A stretch of 15,631 nt of DNA from GCA-2683825 sp965662355 (GTDB taxonomy: Bacteria; Planctomycetota; UBA1135; GCA-002686595). The position numbers and the translations under genes are program-made. Shown piece by piece: positions 6,865-14,322 of this stretch. Each line of letters starts with the position of its first letter. The first letter of the stretch is position 1. The stretch covers positions 1 to 15,631 of the forward strand of contig CBFIHP010000042.1 of assembly GCA_965662355.1 (NCBI GenBank). Reading direction: 5' to 3'. A model generated the notes under the pieces. The model saw only the letters and a program-made list of their open reading frames with translations, made no database searches and was not told the origin of the DNA.

Positions 6865-6884
6865 CAGGTGTGTGACCTGCAGGT
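6865..6884. promoter_or_regulatory. Palindromic cluster just before the kinase start, possible operator
   Basis: CAGGT-GTGTG-ACCTG-CAGGT forms two overlapping dyads: a 5-bp inverted repeat with a 5-base spacer, and a perfect 10-bp palindrome ACCTGCAGGT at 6875-6884. It ends 15 bases before the GTG start. A protein dimer site or an RNA hairpin controlling translation would both fit. It could also be chance. Confidence 0.3.
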
Positions 6885-6899
6885 GATTAGGCCCGAGCG

Positions 6900-9800
6900 G
6901 TGGGGTTCGCGGTGAGTTCTCGAGACCTACCCGCCCTGGTCGCCGTGCTCTGGAGCCATTTGCTTCGAGTGCTGGGCGTGAAGGACTGCGGGGATGAAAT
7001 CGATCGGGCTCCCGGTGCGATCGTGATCCGAGCGGTCCTGTTCCAGAACCGACTGGAGGCCGACGAGGAGAAGGTCCTCAGTGCCTGGAAGAAATCCTCC
7101 CAGGACACGCGCGAGCTCTTGAACCTGCTCCTGGAGGCGCGCGTCAACAGAGCCCTTCACGAAGGGCTCGTGGTCGAGGGGGAGCGGAGAGGGTTGGAGC
7201 TTCCCGAACCGATGCCCCAGGTCGTGGTCGCGCGTTGCGGGCCAGAAGAAGCTCGCGAGAGGGCACTGTCCTCTCCGAGGGGGCTCCCCGAGTCTGTGCA
7301 GCTCGACGTTGAGAACTGGGGTCCGGGAGAGGGCATCGAATCCCTGGTCGAGGGATTGGTGCTGGCGAACCGGAGCGTTTTCTCCGAGCTCTCGGAGACC
7401 TCCCCAGAGGATCGTGAGATCGAGTTTCGTGTCGAGGGCGACGGTCTGGACACTTTGCTCTCATCCCCTCTGTCCACATCCCTGCAGGTGGTCGAGCTCG
7501 AGCGTTCGATGCTGTCGCTCGAGGATCTCCTCCGGGAAGCGATTCCGGTCGAGGATCGTCCAGCGGCTTCGCAACGGCCTCCGGTCGAGGACCTGAGCGA
7601 CGAGCTCTTGGGAGGCAAGTACAGAATCAAGCGCCAGAAGGGCAAGGGTGGTTTCAAGACGGTGTACGAAGCTGTGGACGAGATGCTGGGCGCCCGCGTG
7701 GCGGTGGCCGTTCTCAACCCGAATCGAGCCCGCTCCACCAGGGCTCTCGAGAGCTTTCGCAAGGAAGCGCAACAGCTGACCAATCTCGAGCACGAGTGCA
7801 TCGTTCGCTGGATCACCTACGACCGCACCCCGGACGGGTTGCACTACTTCGTGATGGAGTACCTCGACGGGGTCGAGCTGGAGGAGCTGATCCGCTCGGA
7901 AGGCCGCATAGAGCCGAAGCGTGCCGCGCGGATCCTCTTGCGCATCGTGGACGCGCTGCGGCGCGCCCACCACATGGAGGACGGTCAGACGATCCTCCAC
8001 CTGGATCTCAAGCCGCAAAACGTCTTCGTGCTGCCGCCCTTGCGTCCCGGCGAAGACGATCGCGTCAAGGTGATCGATTTCGGTATCGGCCAGCACATCG
8101 GAGCCGAGCTGCGCGCGGAGGAGCAACCCAGCTACGGTTCGATCTTCGACATCCCGCCCAGCAACCTCGGTCGATCGATCGCGACCTCCGCCCTGCCCGA
8201 GACCGACGACGAGACAGGCAAGAGCCGCAATCGGGTCCAGAGGGCGCGCGGAGGCAGCCTGCTCTACGCTTCCCCCGAACAGTGTGAACACCTCGCGGGC
8301 CATCCCGACATCGTCGCTCTCGACGCCCGTTCGGACCTGTACTCCCTGGGCATCATGGCCTTTCGCATGCTCACGGGTCAGTATCCGTTCAGCAGCTGCG
8401 ACACCGCTTTCAAGGCCGTCAAGAACCACCTGGAGCTCGAGCCCCGGACGGTTTCGAGCATGGGCTTCAGGGTTCCGCCGAAGCTGGCGGCATTCGTCGA
8501 TCGCTGTCTCGTCAAGGACCGGGACAAGCGCTGGCAGGATGCCGAGGAAGCGTATGCCGCCCTCGACAACATCGTCGACCCCCCGCTTCCCGTGGGCAAG
8601 ATCGTGGCCGGCGCCGCGGTGCTCATCGCGGCGCTGTCGACCTTCGCGTGGTTTCAGCGTCCGACGCCCGAGTCGAACTTCTCCCTGCGCCAGCCTGACG
8701 GCGATCCGGTCGACGAGATCCTGGCCGGACCGCTCAGCCCGGGCTATGTGTTGGCCTTGCCCAAAGGGCTTGCGCCGGAAACCTCAGGCCTCGGCGCCAG
8801 CGTCGTCGATCCGAAGACACTTCGACCGCTGCCCAAGTGGCGTGTTGAAATCGTGTCCGTCGCGGACGTAGCCGGCGACGAATCCCAGACGCAAGGGGAC
8901 ACGGCCCGACGGCAGCTCCGGCTCAGTCTCGTTCCCGACACCACGCCAGCGCCACAAACCACGGGCCGCATCCTCGTCGTGGAGGATGAGCGCCGCTGGA
9001 TCTCTCTGGATGAGATCGATTTGCTCTTCGTTCCTGCACCGGATCTGAAACTCCAACTCGAGTGCGAGGGCGAGGCGCTGGTCGCCGGAACTCCCATCGA
9101 TCCGCGCGGTTGCGAGCTGGCCTTCCGGCGTTTGGCAGAGTCGTCCGCCGAGTTGACCGAGTTCACGTTGCGCGAAGGAAACAAGACCCTCTACGGTCCC
9201 GGTCCAGCTCCCCCGGGTCCTCTGAGCCTGGGGCATCTGGGCCTGTCCATGATCGAAGGGGAGCGCACGCTCACCGTCGAGGCCGTGGATGCCGCTCGTC
9301 AGAAGCAAGAATTCTCCGTCGTCTTCACGTGTGCCCCCGAGCTTGCGGACCTCGCTGTCGGCTTGCGCCTGGGCAACGGCGATCTCATCCCACTTGGCCC
9401 CGGAAAATCAGAGGCGTGCTTTCCCGGAGATATCCTGGAGCTCCAGGCGGAGAGAGCGTGTGAGGTGACGCTCTCCTTCGACGGTGGCGAGAAGATAAAG
9501 CGCAGGCTTGCACCAGAAGAACCCATTGCCGCTTCACTCGATAGCCTGGGCCTGTCCTCTTTGGTTTCGCAAGTAGCCGGGCTTCGTGTTGTCACCGACG
9601 ACGGGATTCGAGGGCGCAGATCCCGGACGGAGTCCTTTCCCCTCGCCGTTTCCGAGCTTCCGGAGCTCTCGGTGTACGTGGAGTATTCTCCGGCCGGGCA
9701 GATTCCAAAGGAGAAGCCCGAGCGGCGCCCGCTCTCTACGCCCGCCATCGTGGGCTCCCACGATCTGGAGCTCGTCGTGCGACCGGAGAACGTTCAGAGC

Positions 9801-11813
9801 GTTGAGCTGGAGGTCACTCTTTCCCCGGCGGTGCGAGAGGCGGACCGTGCAACTGCGCAACAGGGCGCACCCTATGTGGGCCGGTTCCGCCTGAGCGAAG
9901 ACGGCCCGTGGGGCGTGCACATCCGGACCTACAGCTCCGCAGGAGATGGAAAGCGGGGACGCTTCATCGAAGGCCGGGACTACGATTTCGAGGTGGATAC
10001 CCGGCTGCCGTCGCTCGGGCTGGAGAAATCCTTCACGGGTGAGTTCGTTCGTCCCGAGGATCACCTGCTCGTGCGCTTCGAACGGGAACCCGAGCTGGAA
10101 TCCCTGGAGTGGGAGCTCACGACGCCGGATGGAGAAGTGAGGTCCGGAGCCTTCGACATCGATTCCGCCGCCAAGGACAAGGGCGGGTTCGTGCACCGTG
10201 ACGCCTCCTTCTGGTCAGTGGACGTCGCACCCCTGGAAGGCACCTACGCGCTCTCGGTGCTCGGCGTTGCGAAGAGCGGGACAAAGAGCCGCAAGGAGGT
10301 CTCCTGGAATCTCTCTCGCCGCGGCCCCAACATCAAGCTGACGAGCCCGCCTCTCGACGACAAGGGCCAGTGGAATCTACCCGCCGACGGTTCGTGGCCC
10401 ATCGCGGTGCAAGTCATGGATCGCAACGGGATCCAGAGCGTTCTGGCGACTCTCGTACACGATGGCGAACGGGAAGAACCCCTGAAACTCGTCGCCGGGG
10501 ATGAACCCGGTATCTATGAGCTGGCTCCCGGTCCGCTTCCGTTCGTCGATGAAAGCTGGTCGGGCCAGCAGGTCGAGATCGAGATCCAGGCCCGAGACAT
10601 CGCCGGCAGGCTCAGCGAGAAGCGAGAGAAAGCCCGGCTTCCGGTGAACCTGGTGATCCACGCCGATCCGATCCTCGTGTCGTCCGCGGGAGCACTGCAA
10701 AGGTTCTGGGTGTACATGGGGTCCGAGGACACGAGCTATACCTTCGGCGAGAGCCGCAGCTCGCGATCGAGGGAACTGGGCTGGAACGTGGACATTCCTG
10801 CAGGTCAGTTGCGCCCCTTCTACGTCCAGGCCTTCGAGGTTTCCGAGGCGGAGTTTCTCGAGTTCCTGTCGAAGCCGGAAGGCTACAGGGAGCCCAGGAA
10901 CTGGCCGGCGGGCCGCGGGCCGGATGAACAGCGCCGTAGCGAGCTCGTGAAGAGGCTGCAAAGATCGGAGCAGGAGGAGACTTCTTGGGTCACCATGACC
11001 GGGGTGAGCTGGGCCGAGGCGTCGGCCTATGCCGCCTTTCTGGGTGCCCGGCTACCAACCCTTCTCGAGTGGGAATACCTGGTTCGTGACGGGGGCAAGG
11101 GGGACACGTCTTCGAGTGCAGCTGAGCGGCAACTCCGCGAGATTCCCAAGAGGGAGTATCCGGGAGATTTCTTTCCGCACTTCGAACCGGCGCTCGTGGG
11201 TTATCCAGCCAACCTCTGCGCCGGACCGAGAGAATGGACGTCCACCCCCCGGCGCTTTGCGCTCGAAGGCCCGGGCGACAGCCAGCCTCCGCACGAGCAT
11301 TTTCAAGCCTACCGTGAGCTGCTCACCGATCCGCCGTCGGTCTTTCACGAGATCGACCTCGATGGAGACGGGAAAGTGGAGCTTCTCGCAGGCTCTTCCA
11401 CCCGGGGCGAGGTTCTTGTCTTCAGCGACCACGAGGTGAGTGCGCGACTCGTGATTCCCGGTCCCTGTGAGGGTATCGCGCGGATGGAGATGGACGCGGG
11501 GGGGACGAGCCTGTTCGTGGAGACGGCGGAGGGCCGGAGCTACGTTTTCGACCGTGAGGACGCAGTTGGGTTTGCGAACGAGCCCTTGGTCGTGGTACCG
11601 GGCTCGTGGCCGGAGCGAGGCCGGTTCGCCGGCCAGATCCCTCTCGAGAGGTGGGTCGTCTCCGGCCTCGAGCAAGGGGAGATTTCCGGTTACAGAAACA
11701 TCCTCTGCCATGCGGCCGAAAGTCCTGCCGGAAACATCGGTTTTCGCTGTGTTCTCGATGCGGAAAAGGCTCGAAGCTTGAAGATAAGTGGCGTTTTCAG
11801 CCGTTGGCCCTGA
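6900..11813 (+). CDS. Transmembrane Ser/Thr protein kinase with WNK-like lysine placement and outer FGE-like domain
   Basis: A 1637-residue receptor-type kinase. Residues 1-240 form an uncharacterised cytoplasmic module. The kinase domain is ~242-560: glycine loop G248-KGGFKTVY-256, alpha-C Glu289, catalytic HLDLKPQN (367-374, Asp369), DFG 393-395, SPE ending at Glu460. Position 270 (VAVAVL), where the ATP-binding Lys normally sits, is Ala; Lys253 in the glycine loop can replace it, as in WNK kinases. The HRD Arg is Leu, and the DFG-to-SPE segment is about 40 residues longer than usual. One membrane helix lies at ~565-586. Outside, ~590-1260 is beta-rich, Ig-like. Residues ~1270-1625 resemble FGE/SUMF1 (RLPTLLEWEY at 1384, EWT at 1445, NIGFRC at 1612), split by a DLDGDGKVE-containing insert (~1455-1580), and lack the catalytic cysteines, so it is probably a binding domain. 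GTG 6900 or GTG 6912 may be the start. Confidence 0.85.
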   Translation: MGFAVSSRDLPALVAVLWSHLLRVLGVKDCGDEIDRAPGAIVIRAVLFQNRLEADEEKVLSAWKKSSQDTRELLNLLLEARVNRALHEGLVVEGERRGLELPEPMPQVVVARCGPEEARERALSSPRGLPESVQLDVENWGPGEGIESLVEGLVLANRSVFSELSETSPEDREIEFRVEGDGLDTLLSSPLSTSLQVVELERSMLSLEDLLREAIPVEDRPAASQRPPVEDLSDELLGGKYRIKRQKGKGGFKTVYEAVDEMLGARVAVAVLNPNRARSTRALESFRKEAQQLTNLEHECIVRWITYDRTPDGLHYFVMEYLDGVELEELIRSEGRIEPKRAARILLRIVDALRRAHHMEDGQTILHLDLKPQNVFVLPPLRPGEDDRVKVIDFGIGQHIGAELRAEEQPSYGSIFDIPPSNLGRSIATSALPETDDETGKSRNRVQRARGGSLLYASPEQCEHLAGHPDIVALDARSDLYSLGIMAFRMLTGQYPFSSCDTAFKAVKNHLELEPRTVSSMGFRVPPKLAAFVDRCLVKDRDKRWQDAEEAYAALDNIVDPPLPVGKIVAGAAVLIAALSTFAWFQRPTPESNFSLRQPDGDPVDEILAGPLSPGYVLALPKGLAPETSGLGASVVDPKTLRPLPKWRVEIVSVADVAGDESQTQGDTARRQLRLSLVPDTTPAPQTTGRILVVEDERRWISLDEIDLLFVPAPDLKLQLECEGEALVAGTPIDPRGCELAFRRLAESSAELTEFTLREGNKTLYGPGPAPPGPLSLGHLGLSMIEGERTLTVEAVDAARQKQEFSVVFTCAPELADLAVGLRLGNGDLIPLGPGKSEACFPGDILELQAERACEVTLSFDGGEKIKRRLAPEEPIAASLDSLGLSSLVSQVAGLRVVTDDGIRGRRSRTESFPLAVSELPELSVYVEYSPAGQIPKEKPERRPLSTPAIVGSHDLELVVRPENVQSVELEVTLSPAVREADRATAQQGAPYVGRFRLSEDGPWGVHIRTYSSAGDGKRGRFIEGRDYDFEVDTRLPSLGLEKSFTGEFVRPEDHLLVRFEREPELESLEWELTTPDGEVRSGAFDIDSAAKDKGGFVHRDASFWSVDVAPLEGTYALSVLGVAKSGTKSRKEVSWNLSRRGPNIKLTSPPLDDKGQWNLPADGSWPIAVQVMDRNGIQSVLATLVHDGEREEPLKLVAGDEPGIYELAPGPLPFVDESWSGQQVEIEIQARDIAGRLSEKREKARLPVNLVIHADPILVSSAGALQRFWVYMGSEDTSYTFGESRSSRSRELGWNVDIPAGQLRPFYVQAFEVSEAEFLEFLSKPEGYREPRNWPAGRGPDEQRRSELVKRLQRSEQEETSWVTMTGVSWAEASAYAAFLGARLPTLLEWEYLVRDGGKGDTSSSAAERQLREIPKREYPGDFFPHFEPALVGYPANLCAGPREWTSTPRRFALEGPGDSQPPHEHFQAYRELLTDPPSVFHEIDLDGDGKVELLAGSSTRGEVLVFSDHEVSARLVIPGPCEGIARMEMDAGGTSLFVETAEGRSYVFDREDAVGFANEPLVVVPGSWPERGRFAGQIPLERWVVSGLEQGEISGYRNILCHAAESPAGNIGFRCVLDAEKARSLKISGVFSRWP

Positions 11814-11822
11814 TAGTGGAAG

Positions 11823-12962
11823 TTGTTGGGTTCCCGAATACAAAAGTTGGGCGTCAAGCACGTCTTCGCCCTGGCGGCCCTCGTCACGGCCTTTGCGTGT
11901 CGGGCCACGCCGCCCCTTCCCCCTCCGCTGCCCTTTCATGTGGCGCTCGCCCCCGTGGAGGCGCTGAACACCGACCTCTCCATCACAAGGGCACGGGAAG
12001 CGAGCTATGCGAGGAGTGGAGAAGCGAGCCACGGACAGGTGGAGGGAGTCGAGAGCGACGATGCAAAAGAGGTTCTGACCCTGCATCTCGACCCCGGGCG
12101 CGTAACGAAGGGACTCGAGGACGCGTTGCGAAAGGGGTTCGCCCGGGTCACCGTCCTGGATCCTCCCCGAGATGCGGACTTTGCCAGCTGGAGCGAGGAT
12201 GAGCGAGCTGGGCACTGGCGCGAGAAGTCGCTCGACGCCGGCGCCGATCTCTGGGTGCAACCTTCGGTTTCCTACGAACCCAGGATCGAGCACGAGGCCA
12301 ACGAGAAGTTCTGGCTGAACCTGCCTCTGTTCTTGCTCGGCGGGCCCTTCTGCTACTTCGTCGCCGACAACACCTACAGCGCCCGCGTGAAGCTCAACGC
12401 CGATTTCATCGACGTGACCAGCCCCCACGACGATCCCCTGAGCGGCAACGTGTTGCCGGTTCCCATCCAGGTGGATTTCAAGGGAACGGATCTGAGCTTT
12501 GTCGAACGGGCCGACGATGCCGGCGACTACCTGCTGTCGATCATCGTGCCGGCGGGATTCTTGTCACGCCAGTCGCCCGACGTCGTCGAGGAGGTGCGCG
12601 ACAACATCATCGACGAGATAGCGGACCTCTTCGTTCGCGAGGTGCTCGACAACGATCGTTTCTTCTCCCGTGCCGATCGCCTGGCCGCCGTCGAGCTTTC
12701 CCACGCCCGGGCCGTGGTCCGACGCGACGGTCAAGAGGTGCTCCTGGAGCTTCCCGTCCGGGCAAATCGCTTTGTCATCCGGGCGGGGGATGCCCGCATC
12801 AGCGGTCTCGTTTCGGGGGAAGAGGACGATAACGGCTACCAATGGATTCGCCGCCGGGTCGTCGTTTCCGAAGACACCTCCCACATCCAGCTTCGTCTGG
12901 AGGATGCTCGCAGCGAGGGGCGCCGCTACACCCTGGGCTTACCCCAGGCGAGCGAGGAATAG
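11823..12962 (+). CDS. Probable lipoprotein co-transcribed with the kinase
   Basis: A protein of up to 379 residues, not recognised by family. It begins only ten bases after the kinase stop, so the two are surely one transcript. The start is uncertain: TTG at 11823, 11826 or 11847 would all work, and none has a well-spaced ribosome binding site. All of them give a signal sequence ending in LVTAFAC, where Cys26 (counted from 11823) is a plausible lipid-modified residue with an imperfect lipobox, followed by a Pro-rich linker. The N-terminal half (VALAPVEAL, then VTVLD and ADLWVQPSVSYEP) resembles the alpha/beta pattern of periplasmic proteins that collect outer-membrane or stress-related components. 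A hydrophobic stretch at about residues 160-180 (LNLPLFLLGGPFCYFVADN) could dip into the membrane. The C-terminal third is beta-rich. A role as partner or sensor for the kinase's outer part is inferred from the operon. Confidence 0.7.
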   Translation: MLGSRIQKLGVKHVFALAALVTAFACRATPPLPPPLPFHVALAPVEALNTDLSITRAREASYARSGEASHGQVEGVESDDAKEVLTLHLDPGRVTKGLEDALRKGFARVTVLDPPRDADFASWSEDERAGHWREKSLDAGADLWVQPSVSYEPRIEHEANEKFWLNLPLFLLGGPFCYFVADNTYSARVKLNADFIDVTSPHDDPLSGNVLPVPIQVDFKGTDLSFVERADDAGDYLLSIIVPAGFLSRQSPDVVEEVRDNIIDEIADLFVREVLDNDRFFSRADRLAAVELSHARAVVRRDGQEVLLELPVRANRFVIRAGDARISGLVSGEEDDNGYQWIRRRVVVSEDTSHIQLRLEDARSEGRRYTLGLPQASEE

Positions 12963-12994
12963 AACCGCGCACAGAAGCTGGGAAAACAACGCCG

Positions 12995-13017
12995 CCCCCG
13001 AAGAGACTATTCGGGGG
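12995..13017. terminator. Bidirectional terminator between the convergent lipoprotein and sigma-factor genes
   Basis: A perfect 8-bp stem, CCCCCGAA (12995-13002) and TTCGGGGG (13010-13017), with a 7-nt loop. Read on the minus strand it is followed by CGGCGTTGTTTTCC, a usable T-tract, so it should end the sigma-factor transcript; the sigma stop codon (13007-13009) lies within the loop. In the plus direction the T-run is poor, but the position 33 bases after the lipoprotein stop suggests it serves both genes. Confidence 0.6.
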
Positions 13018-13687
13018 GTTCCAGGTGCTTGCGCATTCGCTCCCGCAGTTTCAGGTGGGCCCGCCTGTAGAGTCCCTGGGTGGCCGAGACCGTCGGTCGG
13101 TCCAGAAGGCTGCCTATCTCTTCCCACTCGCACTCCTGGTAGTCCCGCAGCAGGATCACTTCCCGGTAGTCCGCCGGCTCGAGGTTTTCGACCTGCCTGT
13201 CGACCAGCTCCTGCAACTCGCTGCGGGCGGCCCTCTCTGAGGGGCTCGTTGCGCCGGCCGAAATCTGGGGGTCGAGAATGTCGCTGGAAGGAGCCAGCTC
13301 TTGCAGGGGGACCTCTCTCTCGTGGCTCCTCTTCTGGGCGGAGAAGTAGTGGACTTTGTCATGCAGGACGTTTTGGGCGATCTTGGCCATCCAGCGCAGG
13401 ATGCTGGCCTTGCTGCGCAGCTCGAGTCCCTCGATCTTGTGGAAGACGATGAGGAAGACCTCCTGGAGGATGTCCTCCACGTCGATCTGTCGCCGGAGCT
13501 TGGGCCCCATCTTGATGGCGATGATGCGTCGCATGCGCGGCTGGTAGCGCTCCAGGAGCTCGTCCATGGCACCGCCCTCTCCGTCCCGCACCTTGTGGAC
13601 GAGTTCCATGGAGTAGGAGAGCTCCGGCAGGGCGTCGAGTGAGTCCTCGAGTGTGTTCCTGTCCTCCGGTGGTTGGGGCGTACTCAA
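13007..13687 (-). CDS. RNA polymerase sigma factor of the ECF type
   Basis: A 226-residue protein with the two regions that define ECF sigma factors. Sigma region 2 (residues ~26-120) carries DVEDILQEVFLIVFHKI (69-85), the core-binding and -10-recognising part, and WMAKIAQNVLHDKVHYF. Region 4 (~160-222) carries the helix-turn-helix that reads the -35 box (YREVILLRDYQECEWEEIG, then a GLYRRAHLKLRERMRK recognition helix). The start is TTG at 13687: AGAGG lies about seven bases upstream, and in the repaired sequence an in-frame TAG occurs eight codons before it, so no earlier start is possible. The frame also runs across the N gap to a second copy of the same start, but that longer product is an assembly artefact. 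No anti-sigma gene is seen beside it. It faces the kinase operon; planctomycete ECF sigma factors are known to occur beside Ser/Thr kinases, so control by phosphorylation is plausible. Confidence 0.9.
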   Translation of the reverse strand: MSTPQPPEDRNTLEDSLDALPELSYSMELVHKVRDGEGGAMDELLERYQPRMRRIIAIKMGPKLRRQIDVEDILQEVFLIVFHKIEGLELRSKASILRWMAKIAQNVLHDKVHYFSAQKRSHEREVPLQELAPSSDILDPQISAGATSPSERAARSELQELVDRQVENLEPADYREVILLRDYQECEWEEIGSLLDRPTVSATQGLYRRAHLKLRERMRKHLEPPE

Positions 13688-13707
13688 GACTCGACCTCTG
13701 CGCCGAT
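13630..13707. repeat. Left copy of a 78-bp exact direct repeat at the assembly gap
   Basis: Base for base identical to 13807-13884. It contains the first ~20 codons and the ribosome binding site of the sigma-factor gene. The copies are the overlapping ends of two contigs. Confidence 0.9.
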
Positions 13708-13708
13708 T

Positions 13709-13806
13709 NNNNNNNNNNNNNNNNNNNNNNNNNNNNNNNNNNNNNNNNNNNNNNNNNNNNNNNNNNNNNNNNNNNNNNNNNNNNNNNNNNNNNNNNNNNN
13801 NNNNNN
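13709..13806. other. Assembly gap (98 N)
   Basis: Unknown bases placed between two contig ends that overlap by 78 bp. The true sequence most likely has no gap here: removing one repeat copy and the N run gives a continuous sigma-factor leader. Confidence 0.95.
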
Positions 13807-13884
13807 GGGCGTCGAGTGAGTCCTCGAGTGTGTTCCTGTCCTCCGGTGGTTGGGGCGTACTCAAGACTCGACCTCTGCGCCGAT
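13807..13884. repeat. Right copy of the 78-bp exact direct repeat
   Basis: The same sequence as 13630-13707. The start codon and leader present here belong to the single real sigma-factor gene and should not be annotated as a second gene. Confidence 0.9.
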
Positions 13885-14322
13885 CCTACCGTCCGGGCGA
13901 GGTTCCCGCGAGCGACCCTATCCGCCTGGCCTCTCGTCGCCCCGCGGGCTCCGGTCCTTCTGGATGGACGCCCCGTCCAGCCGGAAACCCACGCAGCAAG
14001 GGCGTGGGGCATGATCTCCGAGAGGCCGGACCGGGCTCGCCTAGATTTTTTCGAGAAAGACCGCGCAGGGCTGGGCATGAAGCCCATCTACGGGTGCACC
14101 AGGAAAAGTCCGACTTCGCGTCGGGTTGTACTCCCCGAGAAACCGCGCGTGTACAAAGCGAATCCTCGCTGTCAAGCGAAGCAAGAACACCTTTCGACAG
14201 CTTTCCTTCCCCATCGAGCCAGAGCAACCCCACGAATGCGCACGCTTTGCGCCCGCTTCCCCCTTTTTCTTTACAATTGCATCAGGCGGTGTTTCGTCAC
14301 GCGTGCGCCCACCGTCACCGCG
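13885..14322. other. Divergent control region between the sigma factor and the surface-protein gene
   Basis: About 440 bases, G/C-rich near the sigma gene and poorer in G/C around 14260-14280. I see no convincing protein on either strand. There are small hairpins, such as CCGAC-TTCGC-GTCGG at 14110-14124, and TTTACA near 14270 that might be part of a promoter reading right, but no -10 box I would defend. Promoters for both neighbours must lie here. Confidence 0.5.

Larger units (their letters stand above)
6554..6899. other. Divergent intergenic region upstream of the kinase gene
   Basis: These 346 bases separate the minus-strand membrane-protein gene from the kinase gene. No frame reads convincingly as protein. 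A candidate promoter lies at 6738-6768 and a cluster of short inverted repeats at 6865-6884; both are listed separately. The remainder shows nothing I can interpret. Confidence 0.5.

Noticed and set aside
7461..8429. A 322-codon open frame on the minus strand opposite the kinase domain
   Set aside because: The sense strand carries unmistakable kinase motifs through the whole stretch; the minus frame is a mirror of its codon bias.
10707..11775. Active formylglycine-generating enzyme
   Set aside because: The GGS(W/Y) segment and the paired catalytic cysteines of true FGEs are not present. Kinase-linked FGE-like domains are generally regarded as binding domains.
11052..12428. A 458-codon open frame on the minus strand
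   Set aside because: It lies antisense across the end of the kinase gene and half of the lipoprotein gene, has a typical composition of high-GC shadow frames, and has no domain or ribosome binding site.
13886..14233. A 115-codon minus-strand frame upstream of the sigma factor
   Set aside because: It is rich in Arg, Ser, Gly and Pro with no hydrophobic core, has no ribosome binding site, and occupies the region that must hold the sigma-factor promoter.
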